DNA of 64,000 bases from JAWLGJ01 sp041685145 (GTDB lineage Bacteria; Pseudomonadota; Alphaproteobacteria; Rhodospirillales; Magnetospirillaceae). Where the stretch lies: contig JAWLGJ010000003.1 in assembly GCA_041685145.1 (NCBI GenBank), positions 1 to 64,000 on the forward strand, written 5' to 3'. Shown piece after piece: positions 24,899 to 33,592 of the stretch (position 1 is its first letter; every line of letters starts with the position of its first letter). A program made the position numbers and the translations under genes. The notes under the pieces are model-generated. The model saw only the letters and a list, made by a program, of their open reading frames with translations. It did not search any database and was not told where the DNA came from.

Positions 24899-25746
24899 TG
24901 CGTGGCGTCGGCGGTGCTCGGCTGGGGCAACGGCACGTCGCGGCTGTAGTCGAAATTGCTGAAATCGTCGGCGAAGGCTTCGCGCACCATCCCGGCGAGG
25001 CGGTCGGTGTAATAGGCGCCGACGTCGGGCTTGCGCTTGCTGGCGTTGGTCACCTGCCGGGCGCGCGCAACGATTTCGTCGTCGGCGCCCAGGCGCTTGA
25101 GCACGAAGGCGAGATCGTCGGAGAAGCTCTCGAACTTGCCGACGAAGTCGTAGGGGATGATGTCCAGTTTCAGGATGTCGGACTGGGTGCGCCAGTGCTG
25201 GTCCTGGACGGGGCCGCCGTTGCAGACGCCCTCGACGAACTCGGCGAAGGTCATGCGGGTGCGGGTCTTCGGGTCGCGGCGCGGATCCTTGGCGCGCACA
25301 TACAGGCGCCGCTTTTCCTCGGGCGGGTTCTTCTCGATGCCCCGCTGGAAATAGGTGTAGGCCGAGACGATGCGGTCGAAGGGATTGCGGACGAAGGAGA
25401 ACTTGTAATAGTCCGGCGACACCAGAACGTCCTTCAGCGCCTTCGCGCTCATCGTCTTGGGCAGGTCGAAGCCGGAATTGCGGTGCCCCATGACGTCCCG
25501 GGGGTCGTCAAGCGGTGGAAAACCGTTCAGTTCGTGCAGACGGTTGCGGACCGAGGTGCTCGCCACCTTGGGATTGACGACGTAGACGTATTTCAGCTTG
25601 TGCGACAGGATGATCATGATCTGTACGCGCCGATACTCGTGGTAGTCGGGCGCGATCGCACGCAGAAAGGCGTTGCCCTCGCCGGGCCCGAGCGCCAGGC
25701 GCGCATCGTAGAGCAGGGAATTGACCAGGGTGCCGATGCCAAGCAT
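24895..25746 (-). CDS. Carbohydrate sulfotransferase (Sulfotransfer_2 family)
   Basis: A 283-residue PAPS-dependent sulfotransferase. The 5'-phosphosulfate loop is VNPKVASTSVRNRL (about 58-70) and the 3'-phosphate site is FSFVRNPFDRIVSAY (about 116-130). This pattern is that of the carbohydrate 6-O or 2-O sulfotransferases, so it probably sulfates a polysaccharide or glycolipid. No signal peptide or membrane anchor is visible. It is flanked by a GSCFA protein (14 bp upstream) and a GT2 gene (4-bp overlap), so these three genes likely form one transcript. Confidence 0.87.
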   Translation of the reverse strand: MLGIGTLVNSLLYDARLALGPGEGNAFLRAIAPDYHEYRRVQIMIILSHKLKYVYVVNPKVASTSVRNRLHELNGFPPLDDPRDVMGHRNSGFDLPKTMSAKALKDVLVSPDYYKFSFVRNPFDRIVSAYTYFQRGIEKNPPEEKRRLYVRAKDPRRDPKTRTRMTFAEFVEGVCNGGPVQDQHWRTQSDILKLDIIPYDFVGKFESFSDDLAFVLKRLGADDEIVARARQVTNASKRKPDVGAYYTDRLAGMVREAFADDFSNFDYSRDVPLPQPSTADATQ

Positions 25747-25760
25747 GTCTTGCCCGCCGT

Positions 25761-26801
25761 CTAGGGAACGAGGAAGTGCTTGTCGAAGGTGCGCATGATG
25801 GTGTTCACGACGCTCTTGCGGATGTGGCGGTTGTCCTTCTCGTATGGATCCTTGAAGTATTCCTTCACGATCTCGTAGGACGGGAAATAGAACAGATGGC
25901 CGTCGCCCTCGTGGGCGCGGTAGAACTCGTCGGCGGCCACCCGCAGCACCGCCTTCGAGACCGAATTGGCGGTGATGCACGACACCGGCCGGAACGTGGC
26001 CACCAGGGGAACCGGCGACAAGGTGAAGACGATGGTCGCGTCGGGCCGATGGGCGCGGACGATGCGGTACACCGTTTCCAGATTGGCCAGATTCTCGGCG
26101 ACGCTGGAGACCTTGAAGCCGTGCCGCTCGGGGTCGTATTCGCTGCGCGGGATGGCACGCCAGAACACGTCGCCGTTCAGCTTATCGTACCACACCTCCG
26201 AGAGGCCGAGGGTGATGATGAACACGTCCGTGCGCTCGAAGATGTCGCGGGTCTGCTGCCGCACGGATTCGTCGTAGCCGACGGCGTTGCCCTTCTTGTC
26301 GTGCCACAATTGCGCGTCAAGGGTGCGCTCGCCGAAGGCCCACTCGAACTGCTGGGCGACGGCGAAGGTGTTGACCATGCCTTCGCCGCAGCGCACGACG
26401 TAACTGTCGAGGGTGAGGTCGCCGCCGAAGATGTTGTAGCCGTTGTCGGCCAAGTAATTGGTGATGTGGGCCGCGAAGCAGCTTCCGAACGCGGTGATGA
26501 AATGCTCGCGGGTGATGAACGGCTTTTCCGGCAGCCAGCCCTTCAGGATATAGTCGTGGAGCGCGTCGGGCTCGTGCATGTTGACTTTGGTGGGCTGGTA
26601 ATTGACGTTGTCGCCCCGGTACCAGGTCGGGTGCGCCAATTGCCGGTCCCGGCCCATGCCGATAACCACCGCGTCGGGGCCCGCCTGCAACGCCTTGCGC
26701 TCGAAGCGCGCCTTGCGCCAGGGCTGCAGGGCGTCCTGCAGGGCAAGCGGAATGCGGCCCTTGAGCCAATACCGGAAGTCTTCCATCATGTGCGTGATCA
26801 T
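25761..26801 (-). CDS. GSCFA-domain protein (SGNH-hydrolase-like)
   Basis: A 346-residue protein named for its FGSCFA motif (residues 105-110). The motif carries a Ser in the position of the SGNH-hydrolase nucleophile. TLGLSEVWYD and TLSPVPLVATF fit the remaining blocks of the family. The family is often linked to polysaccharide genes, and a role in acyl or acetyl modification is plausible but unproven. No signal peptide is seen, so it acts in the cytoplasm if expressed as is. First gene of the minus-strand unit with the sulfotransferase and GT2; divergent from the GT61 gene, with about 30 bp between starts. A start at MMED, 12 bases in, is possible. Confidence 0.83.
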   Translation of the reverse strand: MITHMMEDFRYWLKGRIPLALQDALQPWRKARFERKALQAGPDAVVIGMGRDRQLAHPTWYRGDNVNYQPTKVNMHEPDALHDYILKGWLPEKPFITREHFITAFGSCFAAHITNYLADNGYNIFGGDLTLDSYVVRCGEGMVNTFAVAQQFEWAFGERTLDAQLWHDKKGNAVGYDESVRQQTRDIFERTDVFIITLGLSEVWYDKLNGDVFWRAIPRSEYDPERHGFKVSSVAENLANLETVYRIVRAHRPDATIVFTLSPVPLVATFRPVSCITANSVSKAVLRVAADEFYRAHEGDGHLFYFPSYEIVKEYFKDPYEKDNRHIRKSVVNTIMRTFDKHFLVP

Positions 26802-26830
26802 TTCGACTGGCGGCTGACGAGCGGGTGACT

Positions 26831-27910
26831 ATGCCAGTGTCGGGCCTTATTGTCCAGGCGCGCGACCGTCTCGCGGGCGCGTGGCCGGCGGTTGACAGCG
26901 GCATGGTCGAGGAGCGTCTTCTCTACGATACGCGCCCCCTGGCCCCGGCTTCGCTGGCCTTTCCGCTGCCTCCCTTCCTGCGGGCCCTGCACGAGCGTTG
27001 GCACGCGCAGGCGGACGTCTGTTACGTCAAGCGGTATCGCGGCCGGTTGCGCGTCGATCCAGTGTCGGGGCATGTGTTCATCGGCCGGCGGGTGGTGCGC
27101 GGCTCCACCGATGTCGAGCGCGCCCGCAGCCGCGAACGCAACCCCCGCTTCGCCCTGCACCTGCTGCGCCGCGGCCGGCACGTCGAGGCGGGAATACTTC
27201 TTCATCACAAGTTCTTTCGGAACTATTTCCATTTCTTCAACAACGTCGTCGCCAAGGCCGCGCTCGCCGACCGGGCCGGCATCCCCGCCGACGTGCCCTG
27301 GATCGCCCCGGCCGGCTGCCGCGACCTTCCCTTCATGCGCGGCGCCGTCGCGATGGGCGCTTTCGGCGCGCGCGAGATCGTGTGGCAGAAGCACCGCGAG
27401 GTTCTGTCGGCGGAGGTGCTGTATGTGCTCAAGCCCTTCGACATCGACCGTGCCGCCCTCGATGTCGCCCTCGACCGCATGGGGCTGGCGCGGCGCCCCG
27501 AGGGCGGGCGCCGCATCTTCATTCGCCGCGGGCCCAACGCCCCCAACCGGCGGTGGTTTCGCAACCAGGCGGCGCTGGAGGCGTGGCTGGGCGGGCGCGG
27601 GTTCGATTTCGTCGACCCCGAGCAGCTTTCCCTGGCCGAGCAGGCCGCGTGCTTCGCGCAGGCCGATGTGCTGGTGGCCCCGCACGGCGCCGGCCTGACC
27701 AACCTGCTTTTCCGCCGCGAGGCGCCGGCGGTTGTCGTCGAGATGTTCAATCCCAATCTGATGTCGCTGCATTACGCCCTCATCGCCGATGCCTGGCGGC
27801 ACCGCTACCATGCGGTGCTGAATCGGGACCCCCGGGGCAAGGCGTCGGTGGCTACATCGGAGGCCGATATGGACGCCCTGGCCGCCTGTCTAGGCCCACT
27901 TCTTTCTTGA
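26831..27910 (+). CDS. Glycosyltransferase family 61 protein (DUF563)
   Basis: A 359-residue protein of the DUF563/GT61 group, related to plant beta-xylosyl and eukaryotic EOGT-like transferases. Diagnostic parts are NYFHFFNNVVAK, RIFIRRGPNAPNRR, LAEQAACFAQADVLVAPHGAGLTN and LLFRREAPAVVVEMFNP. The bacterial forms act in exopolysaccharide or capsule synthesis; substrate is not predictable. ATG 26831 is chosen; an in-frame GTG at 26825 is an alternative. It is 57 bp upstream of the FkbM gene on the same strand. Confidence 0.85.
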   Translation: MPVSGLIVQARDRLAGAWPAVDSGMVEERLLYDTRPLAPASLAFPLPPFLRALHERWHAQADVCYVKRYRGRLRVDPVSGHVFIGRRVVRGSTDVERARSRERNPRFALHLLRRGRHVEAGILLHHKFFRNYFHFFNNVVAKAALADRAGIPADVPWIAPAGCRDLPFMRGAVAMGAFGAREIVWQKHREVLSAEVLYVLKPFDIDRAALDVALDRMGLARRPEGGRRIFIRRGPNAPNRRWFRNQAALEAWLGGRGFDFVDPEQLSLAEQAACFAQADVLVAPHGAGLTNLLFRREAPAVVVEMFNPNLMSLHYALIADAWRHRYHAVLNRDPRGKASVATSEADMDALAACLGPLLS

Positions 27911-27967
27911 CAGGCGGGCGGGCGGGCCGGACTTCTTGGGCCGCGTGCACAGCGAGGGGCCGTATCC

Positions 27968-28804
27968 TTGGCGTCTTCATTTTCGGTTTCGGGGCTCATC
28001 CGCCTTGCCCAGCGCCAGCCGGCGACTTGGCTGGGGCGGCGGCGGGCGCTGCTGTTGCGGCGGCTGGCGCTGGCCCTGCATTCCGGGCCCATCGACGCCG
28101 AGGTCGAGGGCATCCGCTTTCGTTTCCGTCCCCACGACAATGTCGGCGAGCGCAAGTTCCTGTTCATGCCGCGCTTCTTCGACCCCGAGGAGCGTGCCCT
28201 GCTGCGCGCGGCGCTGCCCCCCGACGGCGTCTTCGTGGACATTGGCGCCAATGTCGGCATCTATGCGCTGACCGCCGCCTGCGCGCCGGGTTTCGCCGGC
28301 CGCGTGCTCGCCTTCGAGCCCAATCCCGTTGCGCTGGCGCGGTTGCGCGGCAACATCGCCTTGAACGACGCCGATGACCGCATCGAGGTGCTGCCATTCG
28401 CCCTTGCCGATGCCGAGGGCGAGGTGACCCTGCATCTCGACCCCGCCAATCTCGGCGGCGGCAGCATCGAGCGCGCGGGCGCCGGCGGCGGCGGCGTGAC
28501 GGTGGCGGCGCGCCCCCTGGCGGCGGTGCTGGCCGAACGCGGCGTCGCGCGCATCGACGTGCTCAAGATCGACGTCGAGGGCGCCGAGCACCGGGTGCTG
28601 CTGCCTTTCTTCGCGCAGGCGCCCGCCGCCCTATATCCCCGCCACCTGATCGTCGAGCGCTCCGAGTGGCCGGCGGACCTGCTTGGCGTCCTCGCCGCCC
28701 AGGGCTATGCCGAGACCGGCACCAGCAAGATGAACCACATCTTCACGCGCACGGCGCCCGCCGTCCAAAAGGGGGAAGAGCGATGGACCGTTACGACCTC
28801 GTGA
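27968..28804 (+). CDS. FkbM-family SAM-dependent methyltransferase
   Basis: A 278-residue class I methyltransferase. Motif I is FVDIGANVGIYALTA at about residues 88-102 and the acidic end of beta-2 is FEPNP (about 117). LKIDVEGAEHRVL is the strong FkbM-family signature. It probably O-methylates a sugar of the surface glycan assembled by the neighbours. The start is not secure: TTG 27968 gives the full domain with GAGGGG about ten bases upstream. The last 22 bp overlap the dihydroorotase gene, whose ribosome-binding site GGGGGAAGAG lies within this reading frame. Confidence 0.86.
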   Translation: MASSFSVSGLIRLAQRQPATWLGRRRALLLRRLALALHSGPIDAEVEGIRFRFRPHDNVGERKFLFMPRFFDPEERALLRAALPPDGVFVDIGANVGIYALTAACAPGFAGRVLAFEPNPVALARLRGNIALNDADDRIEVLPFALADAEGEVTLHLDPANLGGGSIERAGAGGGGVTVAARPLAAVLAERGVARIDVLKIDVEGAEHRVLLPFFAQAPAALYPRHLIVERSEWPADLLGVLAAQGYAETGTSKMNHIFTRTAPAVQKGEERWTVTTS

Positions 28805-30102
28805 TGACCGGAGCCCACGTCGCCACCCCCGCCGGGGTGGTGCGGGCGGATGTGGGCGTGCGCGACGGGCGCATCGCCGCCCTGGGCGAGTTTGGTCACG
28901 TCACCGCCGCCGAAACCTTCGACGCCCGCGGCCTGCACCTGCTGCCCGGCGTCATCGACAGCCAGGTGCATCTGCGCGAGCCGGGGCTGGAGCACAAGGA
29001 GGATCTCTCCACCGGCACCGCCGCCGCCGCCCTGGGCGGCGTCACCGCCGTCTTCGAGATGCCCAACACCAGCCCCGGCACCACCACCCCCGACGCCCTC
29101 GCCGACAAGCTCAAGCGCGCCGAGGGGCGCGCCTGGGTCGACCACGCCTTTTTCCTCGGCGCCAGCGCCGCCAACGCCGAGCGCCTGGGGGAATGGGAGC
29201 GGCTGCCCGGTTGCGCCGGGGTCAAGGTGTTCATGGGCTCGTCCACCGGCGACCTGCTGGTCGAGGACGACGCGCAGATCGCGCGGGTGCTGGCGGCGGG
29301 GCGGCGGCGGGTGGCGGTTCACTGCGAGGACGAGGCGCGCCTGCGCGAACGCCGCGCCCTGGTCGAGGGCGGGGCACCGGTGGCGATGCACCCGCAATGG
29401 CGCGACGCCGAGACCGCGCGCCGCGCCACCGAACGCCTGCTGCGCCTGGCCGAGGCGGCGCGGCGGCGGGTGCATGTGCTGCACGTCACCACCGCCGAGG
29501 AGATGGAACTGCTGGCCGGCCACAAGGACTACGCCACCGTCGAGGTGACGCCGCAGCACCTCACCCTGGCGGCGCCCGAGGCCTATGAGCGCCTGGGCAG
29601 CCGCGCGCAGATGAACCCGCCCATCCGCGACGCCGTGCACCGCGAGGCGCTGTGGCGCGCGCTGGCCGCCGGTGTCGTCGACGTCATCGGCTCGGACCAC
29701 GCGCCGCACACCCTGGAGGAGAAGGCCAAGCCCTATCCCGCCAGCCCGTCGGGTATGCCGGGGGTGCAGACGCTGGTGCCGGTGATGCTGACCCATGTCG
29801 CCGAGGGGCGCCTGACCCTGGAACGCTTCGTCGACTTGACCAGCGCCGGCCCGGCGCGCGTTTTCGGCATCGTCGGCAAGGGCCGCATCGCCGTCGGCTA
29901 TGACGCCGACGTCACCATCGTCGATCTCAAGGCGCGGCGGCGCATTTCCGACATGTGGATCGCCAGCCGCTGCGGCTGGACGCCCTTCGACGGCTTCCAG
30001 ACCACCGGCTGGCCGGTGGCGACGGTGGTGCGCGGGCGGATGGTCATGCGCGACGGCCAGCTTCTGGACGAGCCCGCCGGCGCGCCGGTGCGATTCTTCT
30101 GA
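28783..30102 (+). CDS. pyrC: Dihydroorotase-type amidohydrolase
   Basis: A 439-residue amidohydrolase of the dihydroorotase type, which closes carbamoyl aspartate to dihydroorotate in pyrimidine synthesis. The metal site is largely kept: carboxylated Lys148 (GVKVFMGSS), His180 (VHCEDE), His in VHVLHVTT (231 or 234) and Asp305 (GSDHAPH). The first motif, normally HxH, is Gln61-Val62-His63 in DSQVHLREPG. From memory, Gln here recurs in a subgroup of bacterial dihydroorotases, so I keep the assignment; hydantoinase or allantoinase are alternatives. It is translated with the fkbM gene (22-bp overlap), yet does not belong to that pathway. Confidence 0.78.
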   Translation: MDRYDLVMTGAHVATPAGVVRADVGVRDGRIAALGEFGHVTAAETFDARGLHLLPGVIDSQVHLREPGLEHKEDLSTGTAAAALGGVTAVFEMPNTSPGTTTPDALADKLKRAEGRAWVDHAFFLGASAANAERLGEWERLPGCAGVKVFMGSSTGDLLVEDDAQIARVLAAGRRRVAVHCEDEARLRERRALVEGGAPVAMHPQWRDAETARRATERLLRLAEAARRRVHVLHVTTAEEMELLAGHKDYATVEVTPQHLTLAAPEAYERLGSRAQMNPPIRDAVHREALWRALAAGVVDVIGSDHAPHTLEEKAKPYPASPSGMPGVQTLVPVMLTHVAEGRLTLERFVDLTSAGPARVFGIVGKGRIAVGYDADVTIVDLKARRRISDMWIASRCGWTPFDGFQTTGWPVATVVRGRMVMRDGQLLDEPAGAPVRFF

Positions 30103-30258
30103 CCGTATCGGTTGCGTAACGGCCCGGCGCCGTCGCAACTGCCATCGTCGTCAGGCTCGCAGCCGGGGCCGGGGATTCCCATCTGCGGGTCAATTGCTGC
30201 ATCGGCGCGCGGAGTGCCGTATCCTAACCTGGAGTTTCGGCCGGCATTCGGGAGCCGC

Positions 30259-31371
30259 ATGGACCTTATCCGCAAGTGGTTCCAGCGTCACTTTTCCGAC
30301 CCCCAGGTGGTGATCCTCACCGTCCTGCTGGTCGGATTCGCGGCCGGCATCATCCTGCTGGGGCGGGTGATGGCGCCGGTGATCGCCGCCGTGGTGCTGG
30401 CCTATCTCCTCGAAGGCCTGGTCAATGTGCTGCTGCGCGCCGGGGTGCCGCGCCTCATCGCGGTGTGGCTGGTGTTCACCACCTTCATGGCCCTTCTGCT
30501 GGCGGTGGTCTTCGGCCTGCTGCCGCTGGTGTGGCGCCAGTCGACGCAGCTTGTCCAGCAGGTGCCCTTTTTCCTGGGCGAGGCCCAGAACCTGTTGCTG
30601 CGCCTGCCCGAGCAGTATCCGCATTTCATCACCCACGAACAGGCGAGCCAGTTCATGACCTCGCTGCGCAGCGAGGTGCTCGCCTATGGCCAGCGCCTGC
30701 TGGCGTATTCGGTGTCGTCGGTGGTGGCGGTGGTGACCCTGGTGGTCTATCTGGTGCTGGTGCCGTTCCTGGTGCTGTTCTTCATCAAGGACAAGGATCT
30801 TATCCTCGGCTGGATCGGGGGCTTCCTGCCCACCGAACGCCACCTGTCGGCGCAGGTGTGGGCCGAGGTTAACGCCCAGATCGGCAACTATGTGCGCGGC
30901 AAGTTCTGGGAAATTGTCATCGTCGGCGTCGCCAGCTTCCTGGTGTTTTTCTGGCTGGGGCTGGACTACGCCCTGCTGCTGGCGGTGCTGACCGGTCTGT
31001 CCGTGCTGATCCCCTATGTCGGCGCGGCGGTGGTGACCATCCCGGTGGGCATGGTCGCCTATGCGCAGTGGGGCTGGTCGCCCGAATTCGTCTGGGCGCT
31101 GATCGCCTATGGCATCATCCAGCTCATCGACGGCAACGTGCTGGCGCCGCTGCTGTTCAGCGAGGCGGTCAACCTGCACCCGGTGGCGATCATCGTCGCC
31201 ATCTTCTTCTTCGGCGGCCTGTGGGGCTTCTGGGGCGTGTTCTTCGCCATCCCGCTGGCGACGGTGGTCAAGGCGGTCATCGGCGCCTGGCCGCGCACCC
31301 GCCCGCCGCCGAGCGCGCCGCCGTCCGACCGCCCCCGAATGCCGGCCCCGGCCGAGGAGGCGGCGAAATAG
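30259..31371 (+). CDS. AI-2E-family (PerM-type) membrane permease
   Basis: A 370-residue inner-membrane protein with about eight membrane segments, spread as in the family: two N-terminal pairs, a cytoplasmic or periplasmic stretch about 105-155, and five C-terminal helices. Conserved family parts are VLFFIKDKDLILGWIGGFLP and IPYVGAAVVTIPVGMVA, and NLHPVAIIVAIFFFGGLWG. Members are described as autoinducer-2 exporters or Na+/H+ antiporters, so substrate is open. ATG 30259 has GGGAG upstream. In alphaproteobacteria it is often followed by a DnaA-related hda gene; here recQ follows instead, convergent, with a 15-bp gap. Confidence 0.88.
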   Translation: MDLIRKWFQRHFSDPQVVILTVLLVGFAAGIILLGRVMAPVIAAVVLAYLLEGLVNVLLRAGVPRLIAVWLVFTTFMALLLAVVFGLLPLVWRQSTQLVQQVPFFLGEAQNLLLRLPEQYPHFITHEQASQFMTSLRSEVLAYGQRLLAYSVSSVVAVVTLVVYLVLVPFLVLFFIKDKDLILGWIGGFLPTERHLSAQVWAEVNAQIGNYVRGKFWEIVIVGVASFLVFFWLGLDYALLLAVLTGLSVLIPYVGAAVVTIPVGMVAYAQWGWSPEFVWALIAYGIIQLIDGNVLAPLLFSEAVNLHPVAIIVAIFFFGGLWGFWGVFFAIPLATVVKAVIGAWPRTRPPPSAPPSDRPRMPAPAEEAAK

Positions 31372-31386
31372 CCGCCGGGCTGGGTC

Positions 31387-33210
31387 TCAGGCCGGTTCGC
31401 CGACATGTTCGGCGATGGCCTTGAGAAAAACCTCGCCGTAACGGTCCAGCTTGGCGCGGCCGACGCCGTGGACGCCGCGCATTTCCTCCAGGGTGCGCGG
31501 CCGCCGCGCCGCCATGTCGATCAGCGTGCGGTCGGCGAAGACGACATAGGCCGGCACGCCCTCGGCGGTGGCGATCTCGCGGCGCAGAACCTTCAGGCGC
31601 TCGAACAGCGCCGGGTCGGCGCCGGACTCGGTCAGGGCGGCGGCGGCATCGACGCCGCCGCCGCGACGGCGCGGCGCCCGGCGCAGGACGTCGGCGCGCA
31701 ACTCGATGGCCTTGCGGCCGCGCAGCACCTCCCAGCCCGCCTCGGTCACCACCCAGCGGCCGTATTCGTCCAGATCCAGGGTGACGAGCCCGGCGGCGAA
31801 GATCTGGCGCAGGATCGAGCGCCACTCGTTGCGCCCGCGCCCGGCGCCGACGCCGAAGGTGGGCAACTGCTGATGGCCGAAGCGGCGCACCGCGTCATTG
31901 TCCACCCCCATCACCACATTGACGACATGCTCGGTGCCGAAGCGCTGGCCGGTGCGCAATATCGCCGACATCAGCTTCTGCGCCTCGACCGTGCCGTCGA
32001 AGACCTCGGCGCCTTCCAGGCACAGGTCGCAATTGCCGCACGGGCCGCTGTCCTCGCCGAAATAGGCCAGCAGGGTCTGGCGGCGGCAGCGCGGCGCCTC
32101 GCACAGCGCCAGCAGCGCGTTCAGGCGCTGGCGCTCCACCCGCTTCTGTTCGTCGGCGGCGGGGCTTTCCTCGATCTGGCGCCGCCGCAGGCGGACGTCT
32201 TCCAGCCCGTACAGGGTGAGGGTGTCGGCGGGCAGGCCGTCGCGGCCGGCGCGGCCGATCTCCTGGTAATAGGACTCGATGCTCTTGGGCAGATCGGCAT
32301 GGCAGACGAAGCGCACGTCGGGCTTGTCAATGCCCATGCCGAAGGCGATGGTCGCCACCATGATCATGCCGTCCTCGCGCAGGAAGCGGTCCTGGTTGGC
32401 GTCGCGCACCGCCTTGTCCAGCCCGGCGTGATAGGGCAGGGCCTTGTGCCCGCCCTCGACCAGGGTGCGCGCCAGCTTCTCGGTGCGCGCGCGGGCGCTG
32501 CAATAGACGATGCCGCTTTCGCCGGGATGGGCGCGGACGAACTCGAAGATCTGGCGCCGCGCGCCCGCCTTGGGCCGCATCGCCAGGCGCAGATTGGGGC
32601 GGTCGAAGCCGCCGACGAACACCCTTGGCGGGGCGGCGAACAGGCGCGAGACGATGTCGGCGCGGGTGGCGGCGTCGGCGGTGGCGGTGAAGGCGCTCAC
32701 CTGCGCCCCGTCCAGCGCCTCGCGCAGGCTGCCCAGGGCGAGGTATTCGGGGCGGAAGTCATGCCCCCACTGCGAGACGCAATGCGCCTCGTCGATGGCG
32801 ACGGCGGCGACGCCGGAGCGGCGCAGCAGCGCCACCGTGTCGGGGCGCATCAGCCGCTCGGGCGCCGCGAACAGCAGCTTCAGCCGCCGCTCGCGCACCG
32901 CCGCCAGCACACGGCCGTTTTCCTCGCCGCTGTTGCCGGAATTGAGCGTCGCCGCCTCCAGGCCCAGGGCCCGCAACTGGGCCACCTGGTCGCGCATCAG
33001 GGCGATGAGCGGCGACACAACCACCGTCAGCCCCTCGCGCAGCAGCGCCGGCAACTGGTAGCACAGCGACTTGCCGCTGCCGGTGGGCATGATCGCCAGC
33101 ACGTCGCGCCCCGCCAGCACGGCGGCGATGATGTCCTCCTGCCCCGGCCGGAAGGCGGCAAAGCCAAAGGTGTCGGCCAGCAGGCGCCGGGCGTCGTCGA
33201 GGCGGATCAT
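31387..33210 (-). CDS. recQ: ATP-dependent DNA helicase RecQ
   Basis: A 607-residue 3'-5' helicase for recombination and fork repair. Motif I is PTGSGKS (about 42-48) and motif II is DEAH (140-143) within the RecQ-specific AIDEAHCVSQWGHDFRPEY. The zinc-binding RQC region holds the Cys set in CEAPRC and CGNCDLC, followed by the winged helix. The C-terminal HRDC domain ends RTLEEMRGVHGVGRAKLDRYG. Full length compared with E. coli RecQ (609). ATG 33210 begins MIRLDDARRLL; there is no strong ribosome-binding site. Confidence 0.95.
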   Translation of the reverse strand: MIRLDDARRLLADTFGFAAFRPGQEDIIAAVLAGRDVLAIMPTGSGKSLCYQLPALLREGLTVVVSPLIALMRDQVAQLRALGLEAATLNSGNSGEENGRVLAAVRERRLKLLFAAPERLMRPDTVALLRRSGVAAVAIDEAHCVSQWGHDFRPEYLALGSLREALDGAQVSAFTATADAATRADIVSRLFAAPPRVFVGGFDRPNLRLAMRPKAGARRQIFEFVRAHPGESGIVYCSARARTEKLARTLVEGGHKALPYHAGLDKAVRDANQDRFLREDGMIMVATIAFGMGIDKPDVRFVCHADLPKSIESYYQEIGRAGRDGLPADTLTLYGLEDVRLRRRQIEESPAADEQKRVERQRLNALLALCEAPRCRRQTLLAYFGEDSGPCGNCDLCLEGAEVFDGTVEAQKLMSAILRTGQRFGTEHVVNVVMGVDNDAVRRFGHQQLPTFGVGAGRGRNEWRSILRQIFAAGLVTLDLDEYGRWVVTEAGWEVLRGRKAIELRADVLRRAPRRRGGGVDAAAALTESGADPALFERLKVLRREIATAEGVPAYVVFADRTLIDMAARRPRTLEEMRGVHGVGRAKLDRYGEVFLKAIAEHVGEPA

Positions 33211-33328
33211 CGGTGGCGGGTCACGAACAGCATGGGGCGCGCCCAGCCTAACCATGTTGCACCGGGTTGCGAAGCCCCCAGGCGTGCCAACATCAGAAAC
33301 GTCGGTCAATCGCATCATGGAGACGGGA

Positions 33329-33583
33329 ATGATGTTCAGGAAACTGGCCGCCACCGGGGCCGTCGTCGCGGTCTTCGCCGCCGCCCCGGCGCTTGCCTGG
33401 CAATGCCCGGCGGACATGGCCGCCATCGACCGGGCGCTGGAGCAGTCGCCGGCGGTGTCGGAGGAAACCCTGGCCGAGGCCCGCGAACTGCGCAACCGAG
33501 GCGAGGAACTGCACGAGGAGGGCCGGCACGCCGATTCGGTGGCGGTGCTGGCCGAGGCCAAGGAGCTTCTCGGCCTCGAGTGA
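33329..33583 (+). CDS. Small secreted protein of unknown function
   Basis: An 84-residue protein I do not recognise. Residues 1-22 form a clear Sec signal peptide (MMFRKLAATGAVVAVFAAAPALA, cut after ALA). The mature part of about 60 residues is helical, acidic and has one Cys (WQCPADMAAIDRALEQ, ETLAEARELRNRGEELH). Repeated Ala-Glu-rich helices suggest a short coiled coil; it looks like the small lipoprotein-free periplasmic proteins common in Rhodospirillales. ATG 33329 is chosen for the GGAGACGGG upstream. It lies between divergently oriented recQ and convergent desaturase. Confidence 0.65.
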   Translation: MMFRKLAATGAVVAVFAAAPALAWQCPADMAAIDRALEQSPAVSEETLAEARELRNRGEELHEEGRHADSVAVLAEAKELLGLE

Positions 33584-33592
33584 GCGCGAAGC

